From contig MFXK01000013.1 of the NCBI GenBank assembly GCA_001788835.1, positions 1 to 64,000 of the forward strand: a stretch of 64,000 bases of DNA. Reading direction: 5' to 3'. The translations under genes were made by a program, and so were the position numbers. The stretch comes from Candidatus Peregrinibacteria bacterium RIFOXYB2_FULL_33_20 (GTDB lineage: Bacteria > Patescibacteriota > Gracilibacteria > UBA1369 > GWF2-33-10). The first letter of the stretch is position 1; every line of letters begins with the position of its first letter. Shown here piece after piece: positions 44,315 to 56,900 of the stretch. The notes beneath the pieces are model-generated. The model saw nothing but the letters and a program-made list of their open reading frames with translations. It did not search any database and was not told the DNA's origin.

Positions 44315-44938
44315 ATGTCAATTTTTTTTAACCAAAAAGTTAAGGATAATATAAAAGATACCTTGAAAGATTTAGCTTTTATTATTATCTTGGTTGTTTT
44401 AATCAGGACGTTTATTGTTAGTCCTTATGAAGTAAGCGGACCTTCGATGTGTCCAACTTTGAATTTTGATAATGGAATTTGTAATCACGCGGAAGGTGAA
44501 TATTTAATTGTTAATAAATTTTGGTATGATTTTAGTGAACCGCAAAGAGGAGATATTGTCGTTTTTAAAAGGCCAGGCGGGACAGAAAGTTTTATTAAGC
44601 GTATTATTGGCTTGCCTGGAGATATAGTTATTTTGAAAGATGGCTTTGTTTACTTGCAGAATCAGAGTAATCCGACTCCGATTAAACTTGATGAGAGTCA
44701 ATATCTAAGTAGAGAAAATTTAGGACACACTATGCCTTTTCGAAATGCGACAACATTCACGGTACCGGAAAATTCATACTTTATGATGGGGGATAACCGA
44801 ATTGAAAGCTTGGATAGCCGTGCTAGTTTTACTGAATTTGCGGAGAGTAAAGGAGCTACTCCATATGTACCTAAAGAAAATTTTGCTGGTAAAGCCTGGA
44901 TAGTTCTTTGGCCATTGGGGAATTTTGGGGTTTTATAA
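44315..44938 (+). CDS. lepB: Signal peptidase I
   Basis: VSGPSMCPTL, RGDIVVFKRPGGTESFIKRIIGLPGD, YFMMGDNRIESLDSR. Confidence 0.96.
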   Translation: MSIFFNQKVKDNIKDTLKDLAFIIILVVLIRTFIVSPYEVSGPSMCPTLNFDNGICNHAEGEYLIVNKFWYDFSEPQRGDIVVFKRPGGTESFIKRIIGLPGDIVILKDGFVYLQNQSNPTPIKLDESQYLSRENLGHTMPFRNATTFTVPENSYFMMGDNRIESLDSRASFTEFAESKGATPYVPKENFAGKAWIVLWPLGNFGVL

Positions 44939-44948
44939 ACTTTTATAA

Positions 44949-47900
44949 ATGTCTTTTGTACATTTAAATGTCCATACTCATTATAGCGTGCTGGAAGCGC
45001 TTGGTAAGCCGGCTGAGTATATCGCCAAGGCTAAGAAAGCTGGTATGCAAGCGTTGGCGATTACTGATAACGGTGTGCTTTATGGTGCGATTGAATTTTA
45101 TGATAATTGTAAAAAAAATGATATTAAGCCGATTATTGGTATGCAAATTTCTATTGCCAGTCAAGGACGATTTAATAAAAATATTGATAATCGAAGGTAT
45201 AGCCTTATTTTGTTAGCTAAAAATCAAATTGGTTATAAAAACTTATTAATTTTGAGTACAAAAGCTAATCTAGAAGGATTTTATTATGTGCCAAGAATAG
45301 ATTTTGAACTTTTGGAGCAATATAGCAAGGGATTGATTGTCATTTGCGGTTGGAGGTTTGGAGAAATAACGCAAAAACTTTTGACTAATGACCAGCAATC
45401 AGCTTCGGAGGCTTTGCAAAAATATCAGCAAATTTTTGGTATTGAAAATGTATTTCAAGAGATTCGTAATCATCCGGAAGAAATTTTCAGTTCGGAAATT
45501 AATGAATCTTTGTTGAAATTTGAGGAGAAAGTTAATTTACCTTTAGTGGCTACGAACCATTGTCTATATGTAAATAGCGAAGATAGTCAGTTTTTTGATG
45601 CGTTTAGTTGTATTAAGAAAGGACAGATGGTGAATGATCCAAATCGTCTGAAGTTTTTGGGGGATTATTCTCTGAAGGGGCAGGAAGAGATGAAAAAGTT
45701 GTTTGATTTTTGTCCATCTGCTTATGAAAATACTATGAAAATTGCGGATATGGTGGATATGCAAATTGAGTTCGGTCAAAATTTATTGCCAAAATTTGAA
45801 TTGTCGCCAGATACAGACTTGCAAGTCTATTTAAGAGCATTATGTGTGAAAGGCTTGGAAGAAAAATATCCAGATTCGGAAAAAGAAGGGGCTTTGCGGC
45901 AATTGGATTTTGAGCTTAAAATTATTCATCAAATGGGATTTGATAGCTATTTTTTGATTGTTTGGGATTTTATTCATTTTGCTAAAACTAGAGGAATAGT
46001 GGTTGGTCCGGGCAGAGGATCAGCGGCTGGCTCCATCACGGCTTATTGTTTAGATATTACGACTATTGATCCGCTTAAATATAATCTGATTTTTGAAAGG
46101 TTTTTGAACCCAGAGCGCATTAGCATGCCTGATATTGATATTGATTTTTCTGATTATCGGCGAGATGAAGTGTTGGAATATGTGATTGCTAAATATGGAG
46201 AAGAACAAGTAGCGCAAATTATCACTTTTGGAACGATGGCCGCTAAAGCTGCTATTCGAGATGCGGGTCGTGTTTTGGGTTATTCGTATACCGAGGTAGA
46301 TAGAATTGCCAAGATGGTGCCACCGCCGGTTTTGGGGAAATATCAATCTTTGAGTAAATATGTGGAAGAAGCTGTTGAATTGAAAACTGTTTACGAAAAA
46401 GAAGCATCAGCTAAAACTATTCTTGATCATGCGATCAAATTCGAAGGGACGGTTCGTAACGTTGGGACTCATGCTTGTGCGGTGATTATTTCGCCTAACA
46501 AGCTTATTAATCATACGCCGATTCAAAAGGCTGTAGGTGATAAAGGCGGTATTGTGACGCAGTTTTCTATGAAGCCGTTGGAAAAATTAGGGCTGCTTAA
46601 AATGGATTTTTTGGGCTTGAGCAATTTAAGTATTATTGAACATACCATTAATATTATCAAACGAACGCATGGTATTGAACTAGATATTAATAGTTTGCCT
46701 TTGGATGATAAAAAAACTTTTAGTTTATTTAAACTAGGTAAAACTACCGGTGTTTTTCAGTTTGAATCCGCTGGCATGAAGCGATATTTGAAGGATTTAA
46801 AACCAACGCAAATTGAAGATTTAATTGCCATGAATTCATTATATCGTCCAGGACCGATGCAGTTTATTCCTGATTATATTAAAGGTAAGCATGGACAAAA
46901 AAAAATTCACTATCCACACTCTTCGTTAGAGGAAATTTTGAAACCAACTTATGGCATTGCTATTTATCAAGAGCAGATTTTACAGATAGCACAGAAATTT
47001 GCGGGATTTAATCTGGGTGAAGCGGATTTGCTGCGAAGAGCTATCGGGAAAAAGATTAGTTCGGAATTATTGGCGCAAAGGCAAAAATTTATCGATGGAT
47101 CTTTGAAAAACGGACAAGAGGAAAAATTAGCGATAAAAATTTTTGATGAAGTGATTGAACCTTTTGCCGGTTACGGGTTTAATAAAGCTCATGCGGCTTG
47201 TTATTCTATGATTGCTTATCAAACGGCTTACCTTAAAGCCCATTTTCCGGCGGAATTTATGGCGGCCTTGTTGTCGGCTGATAGCTCAAATACTGATCGT
47301 GTGGCTATAGAAATTGTTGAATGTGAGAATTTGGGCATTAAGGTTTATCCGCCTTCCATTAATGAATCGCTGACAAATTTCACTGTAGTGGATAAAGAGA
47401 CAATCAGGTTTGGATTGGGTGCTATCAAGGGTCTTGGTGGTAATACTGCTGATGAAATTATTAAAATCCGTGAACAGGGTGGTAAATTTAGTTCTATTTC
47501 TGAGGTGGCTAAACGAGTATCTTTTAATTTGCTTAATAAAAAAACTTTAGAAGCTTTAATTTTTTCAGGAGCGTTAGAAGGTTTGGGGGAACAAAATCAA
47601 TTAGCGGCCAGCATAGAATCTATCTCAAAGTTCGCTAAGAATGAACAACAACACGCGGCTTCTGGACAGATTGATCTTTTTGGCTTGATTGATCCTTCTG
47701 CCAGTAGCGAAATATTGAGACTTAAATTAAATGAAACTCAGCCTGTAACAGAAATTGAGAAATTAAAACGAGAAAAAGCTTATTTGGGTATTTATGTCAG
47801 TAGGCACCCGCTGAAAGGTTTAGCTAAATATTTTGAGCATAAAGTACGTTTGTTATCGACCTTGAGTAAAAAAGATTTAACTAAGCCGCTTAAAATTGGT

Positions 47901-48530
47901 GGGATCATTTCTAATTTGAAAAAAATTTTTACCCGTAGTAATGAGTTAATGCTGACTTTCACAATTGAAGATCCGACTGCCAGTGTTGATTGTGTAATTT
48001 TTCCGAAGTATTTAAAAAAAGTCGGTAATATTTTCAAGGAAGATGAAGTTATCATTATGAATGGAAAGTTGGACATCAGAGGTGATAAACTTCAATATAT
48101 GTGTAGTGAGGCCAAAATTATCTCCTTGCAAACCATGATTGAGAATGCTAAAGAAATGGGTTGTTATGATGCCAATGAAAAAATTGCCTTTTTGGGCAAG
48201 ATTAATTTTGACAATAAAGAGGCTGATATTAATGAATCATTAGATAGTGTTAACGAGTCAGAACCGGAACAGATTTTAACTGATATGACTTCTAATGGCC
48301 ATATAGAACTTGATTTGGAGCCATATTTGATTGAAATTCCTATGAATGCCAGCAGTCAACAAATGTTAGCTTTAAAAGAATTTTTGACGCAAAATCAAGG
48401 GAAATCCAGAAATGTAAAATTAAAATTACCAAATGGGCATTTTTTAAATTTACCTGTTCAGGTTGATGTGAATAGTGAATTTGAAATGAAAGTTGCTGAA
48501 ATTTTGGGAATGACTCAGGGGATGATTTAG
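44949..48530 (+). CDS. dnaE: DNA polymerase III subunit alpha
   Basis: GPGRGSAAGSITAYCLDIT, PDIDIDFSDYRRDEVLEYV, FQFESAGMKRYLKDLKPT, GYGFNKAHAACYSMIAYQTAYLKAHFPAEFMAALL. Confidence 0.97.
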   Translation: MSFVHLNVHTHYSVLEALGKPAEYIAKAKKAGMQALAITDNGVLYGAIEFYDNCKKNDIKPIIGMQISIASQGRFNKNIDNRRYSLILLAKNQIGYKNLLILSTKANLEGFYYVPRIDFELLEQYSKGLIVICGWRFGEITQKLLTNDQQSASEALQKYQQIFGIENVFQEIRNHPEEIFSSEINESLLKFEEKVNLPLVATNHCLYVNSEDSQFFDAFSCIKKGQMVNDPNRLKFLGDYSLKGQEEMKKLFDFCPSAYENTMKIADMVDMQIEFGQNLLPKFELSPDTDLQVYLRALCVKGLEEKYPDSEKEGALRQLDFELKIIHQMGFDSYFLIVWDFIHFAKTRGIVVGPGRGSAAGSITAYCLDITTIDPLKYNLIFERFLNPERISMPDIDIDFSDYRRDEVLEYVIAKYGEEQVAQIITFGTMAAKAAIRDAGRVLGYSYTEVDRIAKMVPPPVLGKYQSLSKYVEEAVELKTVYEKEASAKTILDHAIKFEGTVRNVGTHACAVIISPNKLINHTPIQKAVGDKGGIVTQFSMKPLEKLGLLKMDFLGLSNLSIIEHTINIIKRTHGIELDINSLPLDDKKTFSLFKLGKTTGVFQFESAGMKRYLKDLKPTQIEDLIAMNSLYRPGPMQFIPDYIKGKHGQKKIHYPHSSLEEILKPTYGIAIYQEQILQIAQKFAGFNLGEADLLRRAIGKKISSELLAQRQKFIDGSLKNGQEEKLAIKIFDEVIEPFAGYGFNKAHAACYSMIAYQTAYLKAHFPAEFMAALLSADSSNTDRVAIEIVECENLGIKVYPPSINESLTNFTVVDKETIRFGLGAIKGLGGNTADEIIKIREQGGKFSSISEVAKRVSFNLLNKKTLEALIFSGALEGLGEQNQLAASIESISKFAKNEQQHAASGQIDLFGLIDPSASSEILRLKLNETQPVTEIEKLKREKAYLGIYVSRHPLKGLAKYFEHKVRLLSTLSKKDLTKPLKIGGIISNLKKIFTRSNELMLTFTIEDPTASVDCVIFPKYLKKVGNIFKEDEVIIMNGKLDIRGDKLQYMCSEAKIISLQTMIENAKEMGCYDANEKIAFLGKINFDNKEADINESLDSVNESEPEQILTDMTSNGHIELDLEPYLIEIPMNASSQQMLALKEFLTQNQGKSRNVKLKLPNGHFLNLPVQVDVNSEFEMKVAEILGMTQGMI

Positions 48531-50866
48531 GGGGAGGGGATTAAACTAGCTGGTTCTAGAGGAAAGTTTTTTAGCAATTCCAGATCTTGAATCGTGATTT
48601 TGCCGACATAAAGTTTTTTCATCCTATCCATTATGGTGTTTTGTTTAATTTCAGGATTTTCATTCTCAACGCTAAAATATTTTTTTATTTCTTGATAACC
48701 GGTGAAATAAACTAGATTTTTGGTGAATGAAGTTTTGATAGTAGTATTGATCAGTCCTCTTTTTACTTTGACGCAAATTTTCCAGGATAGCTCTTCTGAA
48801 ATATGATAAGTATCTTTTAGATAATGAAATAATTCGCAGAAAGTCATTTTTTTGCCAAAATAGATAGCAATGGCGGTGATAGCGTGTTGAATGTGTTTAA
48901 TGCCTAGCGGGACAGATAGTTTTTCTTGATTATATATGGCTAAACCTTCTTCAGTGGCCAAATATCCTGCCGTACCTCGTTCAAAAATTCCATATTTCTG
49001 TTTGCGCCCATTTTCTAATCGGAAAATATGAGTGTCAATTTCATGAGCAATAACTGCTTTGAGCCTATTTTCCGTGAATAAGGCGTTTTTGTTCAAAAAA
49101 ATTGTGTGGTCTTTGTTTACTTGGATATCTGCTGGAGATTCTTCACTTACAACAATATCCCATTTGTTTAGTTTTTTTTGGTTAAGATATTTGTCCAAGC
49201 TTTTGATAATATCTTTGAAATTGATGAATTTTGATTTGTCAGGATGAAATTGATTGTTTTCTATGTAATCAAGGGCTGATTTATATATGTACCGGTTGGC
49301 AATTCCATATAGTTGCTCAGAATAAGCTCCAAAATCCAAAGTATTTATGGATTCAATCAAACTAATTTTTTTGTTAATTTCAGTGATTTTATTTAAATAT
49401 ATTGGCAATAATACATGATCAACTTCTCTGGGAATTTTGTTCAGTTCTTTTCTTAATGAGTCGAAGTCGAAGTTTGGTGTTTTATAAACAAAATGAGGAG
49501 AAATGGTGGGATTTTGAAAAAATTTGGTTTTTTCTTCAATTAGATTAAGAGGCTTTAAATGAGATAAAAGTTTAATTTTACTATCAATTTCAAAGATTTT
49601 TTTATCAATATTAATAATGATTTTTTCATTAAGATCTTTAAAAGTATTGCTATTTAAATTAATATGAGAAGGATCAATTAAAAAGTCTTTTAAATACTGA
49701 TAAGAAAGGATCACACTATAACTTTTACCACTAAAATCAGCTTTCTTGAATTGCAGCTTCAATCTTTTTCCTTTAATAATAACATTAATAACTTCTTCAT
49801 CGCCTACCACCAGATTGCGGTCAATTTCATTGCTATCGTTTTCGAAACTGACTTTGGCAGTAGCTTTGATATGTTTCCCACCTAAAATTAGAATTGGTTC
49901 ATAGATGCCAATAATTTCCTTTTTACTGTGTTTATTCGAAATTAATTTTTGTGAAAATAAAGTTTTGGCGATTTCTATACCTTGGGCAGGGTTTAAAACT
50001 TTCAAATCTTTGACTTTTTCTAGTCTGACCTTAAGCGGGGCTTTATTGGCTATTTGTATGGATAATCCCGCTCTAGCATTCACTTCCAGTACCTTTACGC
50101 CGTTTTTTGTCATTGCTAAATCCACAGCCAGATAACCGATATTGCTGACTTGTTGAATTTTGGCGGCCATTAATAGGATATTTTCCCATTTAGGTATTTT
50201 AACTTCTTCGATTTTTAATTGATTGGGTAGTTTGGTAATGAATTGGTTATGCCTGACTCCATAAGTGCATTGACCTGTGCCAATATCTATACCGATGCCA
50301 ATGCCTCCCATATGCAAATTAGCTTTGCCTTCAGATTCTTTGGTGGGCAATCTTAACATGGCGATAACTGGGATTAAATTAAAAACGATAATCCTAATAT
50401 CTGGCAGGCTGTTTGTTTCCAATAAGGGTTTAAAAAAAGGATCGGATTCTAATCGTTCTTCGATGATCACAGTATCACTCAATCCAGATATAGCGTACTT
50501 CCCATCTACAATATCAACACAGTGTTTATAGAGATCGTATTTGGAGATTTTATAACCATCGCTTTCAATAAATACATCATTTTTTTTATCTTTGATGATT
50601 AAAATTCCACTGCCGCCATAGCCTTTGTTGGGTTTAATAACGAAGCTTGATGGCAGGTCGTTAAAATTAAAATTATTTAAAGATTTGTGATTAGCAATCG
50701 TTGCATATAATTTGGCCACGCTTAAATCTCTCATTTGCAAAAAATTTTTAGTAAAAATTTTATTATCAGCAAATTTTTTATTGCTGACGGAATTATATTT
50801 GGCGATATACAGCAAATTTCTGGCATTCATGCCTAAGATTTCTCGTGATGTAGTTAGAAAAGACAT
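48527..50866 (-). CDS. Fusion: RimK-like/alpha-L-glutamate-ligase-like ATP-grasp + DUF1704 (MATCAP-type) metallopeptidase
   Basis: N-term REILGMNARN, FVIKPNKGYGGSGILII, VLEVNARAGLSIQIAN; C-term AVIAHEIDTHIFRLENGRKQ (HExxxH) and ATEEGLAIYNQE. Confidence 0.82.
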   Translation of the reverse strand: MSFLTTSREILGMNARNLLYIAKYNSVSNKKFADNKIFTKNFLQMRDLSVAKLYATIANHKSLNNFNFNDLPSSFVIKPNKGYGGSGILIIKDKKNDVFIESDGYKISKYDLYKHCVDIVDGKYAISGLSDTVIIEERLESDPFFKPLLETNSLPDIRIIVFNLIPVIAMLRLPTKESEGKANLHMGGIGIGIDIGTGQCTYGVRHNQFITKLPNQLKIEEVKIPKWENILLMAAKIQQVSNIGYLAVDLAMTKNGVKVLEVNARAGLSIQIANKAPLKVRLEKVKDLKVLNPAQGIEIAKTLFSQKLISNKHSKKEIIGIYEPILILGGKHIKATAKVSFENDSNEIDRNLVVGDEEVINVIIKGKRLKLQFKKADFSGKSYSVILSYQYLKDFLIDPSHINLNSNTFKDLNEKIIINIDKKIFEIDSKIKLLSHLKPLNLIEEKTKFFQNPTISPHFVYKTPNFDFDSLRKELNKIPREVDHVLLPIYLNKITEINKKISLIESINTLDFGAYSEQLYGIANRYIYKSALDYIENNQFHPDKSKFINFKDIIKSLDKYLNQKKLNKWDIVVSEESPADIQVNKDHTIFLNKNALFTENRLKAVIAHEIDTHIFRLENGRKQKYGIFERGTAGYLATEEGLAIYNQEKLSVPLGIKHIQHAITAIAIYFGKKMTFCELFHYLKDTYHISEELSWKICVKVKRGLINTTIKTSFTKNLVYFTGYQEIKKYFSVENENPEIKQNTIMDRMKKLYVGKITIQDLELLKNFPLEPASLIPSP

Positions 50867-50925
50867 ACAAGTGCCGAGAATGAAAAATTAAAAATTCATA
50901 TTAAGTATACAAAATTTTCATAAAA

Positions 50926-50957
50926 AAATCCCCCGTTTTTTTAGGGCGGGGGATTTC
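50926..50957 (-). terminator. Rho-independent terminator for the 50973..57854 gene
   Basis: On the minus strand AAATCCCCCG-ccctaaaaaaa-CGGGGGATTT followed by T run. Confidence 0.88.
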
Positions 50958-50972
50958 ATAATTTATTGAGTT

Positions 50973-53900
50973 TTATCTTGCCACATCAATGAACTGAGTC
51001 TGGTCAACAAAATCAGTTAAGCCTGGCGGCGTATTGAGCATTACTCTGTTATCATAAATGATTTTAACATTAGCACCGTCAGCCATAGGGTTACCGATGT
51101 AAAGTCTTGTATTTAATAAATCTTGTATGTCTCCAAATACTGAACCATAGATCCTTAATTGTTTTGTTGAATCATTTCCATGGTTTGATTGTATTTTACC
51201 TCCAATACCTTCGTCATTGCTGGAGACATAATATACACCAACTATGTCAGTTACATTTGGACTTATTAACACATTTCCTCCTATGACTATGAAAGCAACT
51301 GAAGGGATTTTTCCATATTCTGAAGATGAATTTTGGGCATAACCTAAATTTTTGTTTATTATAAGATTTCCGCCTCCTTCAACAATAAATGTATATGCTC
51401 CGTCTTGGAAGAAAGATTGAGTTGTTGGTGATAAAATTAAATTACCGCCATCAGTTTTTCTAAATATTTTTCCATTTGAATCAGCGTTGTTATTAAGCAT
51501 AAGCAAATCATCCAAAGTTTCAATTGTTAGATCTTTATTGCTTTCATCTAATGTGTTTAGATTATTATTATTCTTTGCAGTTAAATCAATATTTTCAGTT
51601 ATTTGTTCTGAAATTTTTTCTGGTATCCATGAATCAAGAATTGTAGTTTTAATTTCACATAAGAAACTTGAGAAATTAGAAATGATACTTGAATTGTTTG
51701 CATCACTATCGCATAAAGAAGAAGTTTTATTTTCTGCATCCATTCCAGCGGAAATTATTTCTTCTTTATTAACTTCAGGGCTTATTGCCAAACCAGTAGT
51801 GTTTCTACTTTCATCATTAGTTAAACAAGACAGATCAGCTCCTCCTTCAATAGGTGTATATAACATTACATCTCCGCTATTTCTTGTAATCAAATATTTG
51901 CATAGACCATAAAGGACAGCATCGTCTTGTAATTCTTTTGTATCACCTTTAGGACTAGTTGATACTGAATAAGCATAATTTATAAATTCTTCTGCTCCGC
52001 AATTTTTATCATCACAGCTATATGCTCCAAGTTCAAACGCTCCTTGATAAATAACGATAACAATATCTTCTGGTTCAACATTTAGGAATTGAGTGCCATT
52101 TGGGCTATAGATGGTTGTACCAGCAACATGACATAATGTTTGTGTACTTTCATCTATTTCTGCTGTATCAGGATTATCTGTTTGACAATCTTCTATTTTA
52201 TTTCTTTCAAAATCTCCTTCAATATATTCACCATGGAAATAGTGTTCTGTTGAAGAGTTATATTTTATCCATGGATATATATAATCTCCGGTTGTTTTAT
52301 TATTGCTATAGCCTAAAACTTTTCCATCAGAATTACTGTATGTGCAGTTCTCATAAGTACAGCTTTTACCAATATCATCTGTGATTGTTATTTCATTATA
52401 TTGTGAATTATTATTCCAATATGTGATTTGATAATTGGCATGATCATCTTGTTTTGGAAGATATGCAACCTGTGTTCTGTTTGTGTTCATTATTGCAGTT
52501 TTCTCAAGTAATGGATTTCCATATTCTGGTTCTTCATGTCCTCCACCAGTTGATACTTTTTTCGTACAAGTACTTTGGCAAGTACTTTGACTTGTTCCAT
52601 TTAAACTACCATCATCGCATTCTTCACCTGTATCCATGTTGCCATCGCCACATATTGGACCAGATGGAGGAGTGCTACCTCCAGTACTTGTTTTAACATG
52701 ACATGATCCATCACAGTTTGGATTATAACCTTCCTGACCTTCTGTTGCGGCATAATCACATTCTTCCAAAGGCTGTAATTTTCCATCGCCACAACCTGGA
52801 GTAGGATTGCCTCCATTTCCGCCAGAACTTTCTTGTGTTACTGTTATATTTGCACTGCAATAATTTTCATCTACTACTGAAATAGTGATAATATCTCCAG
52901 CTTTTGGATTATGATATGAGACAATGAAGCTGTATAAAGCAGTTTCTTGATCTCCATTGATTGAAACCTCAATAGGGTTGCCTTGTATTAGGTTTGTTGT
53001 TTGAGTGATTGATTCATATGGATTTTGGAAATAACCTGTTCCCGTTGAACTGAATTTAACTTTGCCTGTCCATTTTGAACTACTTACCTTCAGAGTGGCA
53101 TTAATGTTTACTTCAGTTGTGGCATCATTTGCCGTAAGGGTTATTTGATTATCAATAGTCAAACTTGAACATATTATTTTATTATAACATGCATCAATAG
53201 TTAGATCATCTGTTTCAACCATACTTACAGTTGCAATACCTGTTAATGGATTAGGATTTGAGTCTATAGTTGTATCAGTCCCTTGATTGGCTTTACAGAA
53301 TCCATAACCTTGGATTTCATCAAATTTAACACAGTATTTTGTATTTGGACTAACGTCAAAATAATAATATCCAGGTTGTCCATTTGTTGGATGATTGGCT
53401 GTAGTTGTTGTTGCAATTGGAGATTTACTATAATCACAAACACCATTTGCATCACCTTGGTATAAAGCTACATTTATATTGTTTATACCTGGTTCTGATG
53501 AGCTTTGAATGTAGTCACCATTATCGATCCATACGAAATCTCCAAGTATTAATGGATTTGCCAAAGTATCTTCGAATAAACATGTTCCTTTAGTTACATT
53601 AGGAGTAGCGGAACTACCATATTTAATATATAAAGGATCTGTGTCTGATGAATGAATTTGTATTGTATAATCAGCTTTAACTCCTTCAATTTCTACAATA
53701 ATTGGATATTCAGTTAAATCTGTTATTTGCATTGAGCATGAAGGGCCTAGTTCACATTGGGTAATGATATTTTCCTGGTCATCTTTGAACTTAATGTTGT
53801 TAACATCAACTAGATTTTTTGGATCACTAAAAATTTCCACCCATAGTTTTCCCGTCCAATTATCTGGATCTATGGAATTAATTGAATATTTAACAATATT

Positions 53901-56900
53901 ATCTTGAGAAATGTCTCTATCTGTTGCAATAATATCAATTTCTTTACATATTAATGCAGGGACAATATCTTGATATGAACATCCATTATCATCACTTTTT
54001 ATATTTATTTGATAACCACTTTGTACCCCAGTCACTTTTACTGTTATTGGTAAATTACTAGTAGTTGTTTGAAGAGAACATGTAGTTGCAGTATAACCAC
54101 CCATTGGATCCATTGGATTTGGTGGAATATTGCCGGTGCATGTTGTTTGATTGATTGAATTTTTTATTTCAATCTTGTCATAGGGGACTAATAATCCTGC
54201 ATCGTCAGTTACACTTACCATTATATTGCCCGACCAACCTTCTGGGTTTATTTGATTGATTTGATACTCAACAGATTGTTCTGGATCAGAAATATCGTTA
54301 TTTATTATTTGGGTCTCAAAATTTTGGCATATTAAGGCTTCCATTTGGCAGATAGAGTTACAGGTATCGCCATCAATATTATTGCCATCATCGCATTGCT
54401 CTTCTATTTGAGTAGTTGAAATGTCATCATTTATCACTCCATCACCACAATAATTGAAAGTTAATTCATCAAAACAAACTTGATCTTCACCATCAACATA
54501 AGCAGAAATTTTGAGAGGTTTATGATTTAAACCATCTTTATTAAGAGTATAATCAACAGAAGATTCACTAATATATTTTGGACCTGAAGCGAATTGCACT
54601 TCAGTTACTGTTGGGTCTAATGAATCAGAAGGGCTGAAAGAGCCATTAGAATTGTTATCATTAAATTTAATTAACCCCTTCCAGTGAATATTAGAAACTT
54701 CAAGGAAATAATTAATTTTAACAGGATTATTTAAATTTTTCAGATACGAACCATTAGGCATACTAATATCAAGATTCATACAGGCAATAATTTCAGTTTC
54801 GCAAGTAGCCGAACACCCATCACCATCAATATTATTGCCATCATCACATTGTTCTGAATAATTAGGTGATTCATACATTTCACTGTCACCGCAATATGAA
54901 AATGTTTTTTCATCATAACATAAATCGGTTGAACTTGTGTTATCAGCAGAAATTTTTACTGGTTTATGATTGGCACCTGTTAAATTAATTGTGTAATTCA
55001 CAGTTCCGGTGCTTTCTAAACCTTCAGTTTGAAAAATATTAGATGGAGTAAAAGTACCATTAGCACCATTATCAGTAAATGTAATTGAGTCTTTCCAGAA
55101 ATTATTTGATCCATTTAAATAATAAGTGATTGGCATTGTTTTAGTTGTATCAAATATATATGAGCCATTAGGCAATACTATATCTAAATTTGTACAAGCT
55201 AATATTTCAGTTTCGCAAGTTGTAGAACAACCATCACCATTAATATTATTGCCATCATCACATTGTTCAGTTGGCATGCCGGGAATTAGATTTTCTTGGA
55301 TGGTACCGTCGCCACAATAATGAAAAGTTAAATCATCAAAACATTTAGTTTCTTCATCAATTATGTATCCCTTAATATATAAAGGGGCATGATTAAGAGC
55401 TTCTTGGTTGATGGTATAATTGACAATTTCATCAGTTGTAAGTCCTTGGACTTGAATTGTATCTGATGGTGTGAATAAACCATTAAAGTCATTATTTTCA
55501 AATTTATCTTCAAATTTTGCTATACCTTGCCAATTTTCACTAGAACTTTGAATGAAATAATTAATAGGAACAATGTCATTTAAATTAGTAAGATAAAAAT
55601 TATTAGGCATGGTTAAATCAAAATTTTTGCATTCTTGGATTTCAGGTGGAATAGTCTCTGTTATTGCACATGTGTTTACATCAGCATCATAATCACTTGT
55701 ATAAATATTAATTGTATCTAAAGGATGTATTCCAGTTATATAAACAAAAATGCCATAATCAGGATCATATTTTACGTTTTCCATAGTACACTTGGAAACA
55801 TTCGAACAATTTTGATCAGGTTGTTTAAAAGTTTGAATAATAATTGAATCTACTGCTTGTGAAACTTCTACAGTAAGACCGCCTGACCAAGTTTCTGGGT
55901 CTATATTGGTAATATTATAAACAATGTAGGCAGGATCAGCGGTTAAATCTTTGTAGCTTTCAAAATCAAAATCTTTACAGACGACTTCTACTTCTGGAGT
56001 TTTTGTACAAGTATTATCACAGCCATCACCATTAATATTATTGCCATCATCACACTCTTCAGAAGGTTGATTTATTATACCATCACCACAAATAGGTAAA
56101 ATAGGTAATTCGCAAGAATTTGAACAGCCATCATCATCAACAGTATTGCCATCATCACATTCTTCAGGTGGTTGTCTTATACCATCACCACAACCATTAA
56201 TTATATCTGTATAAAAACAATCTGTTTTATTATCTGTTGGATCTTCAACTCCACTATCAGCAGTAGTTGAGTCATTATCTCTTATATTTATTTTGTAATT
56301 TGTTTTTACTCCAGTTATTGTTACATTAATTGGTAAAACTACAGAACTGTTATATGCGAAAGTACAAGTATTTGTTGCAGTTCGTGGACATAAACTTTTT
56401 GAATTTTTGTCATATGCTGTGATTGTTGTCCCTGTTGCAAGTGATCCTTTATCATTGAAAACTTCAATTACAACATTACTTGCCCAATTTGCTGGGGTAA
56501 TAGAATTAATTGTGTATTTGACTGTTGAGCCATTTGAAATGTCATTATCAACAACAGATACATTGATATCCTGACAAACTGGTATTGGTGTAATTGTACA
56601 ATTATTTTCACAGCCATCACCATTTGTTGTATTAGCATCATCACATTGTTCAGTGCCATTTATTGTTCCGTCACCGCAATACTGGATTTTTATCGTATCA
56701 AAACAAACACCTGTATCATTTACTGCATCAGATGTAATTTTTTGTTCTTTATCTTTACCTATATATCTTCCGTCATAGTTTGGAGTGAAGGTAAGTTGTG
56801 TTAGAGTTGGCTCAGAATCTCCTATAGCGAATGAGGCGGGAATTATAGTGCCATTTGTTGTTGTATTCTTAACTATATCTGACCAAGGATATCCTTCACC

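Noticed and set aside
52560-56680. Regular ccatcatcacattg-type repeats resembling a CRISPR or satellite array
   Set aside because: They are coding repeats (CDDGNN/GDGC motifs) in one long ORF, with irregular spacing and no cas genes.
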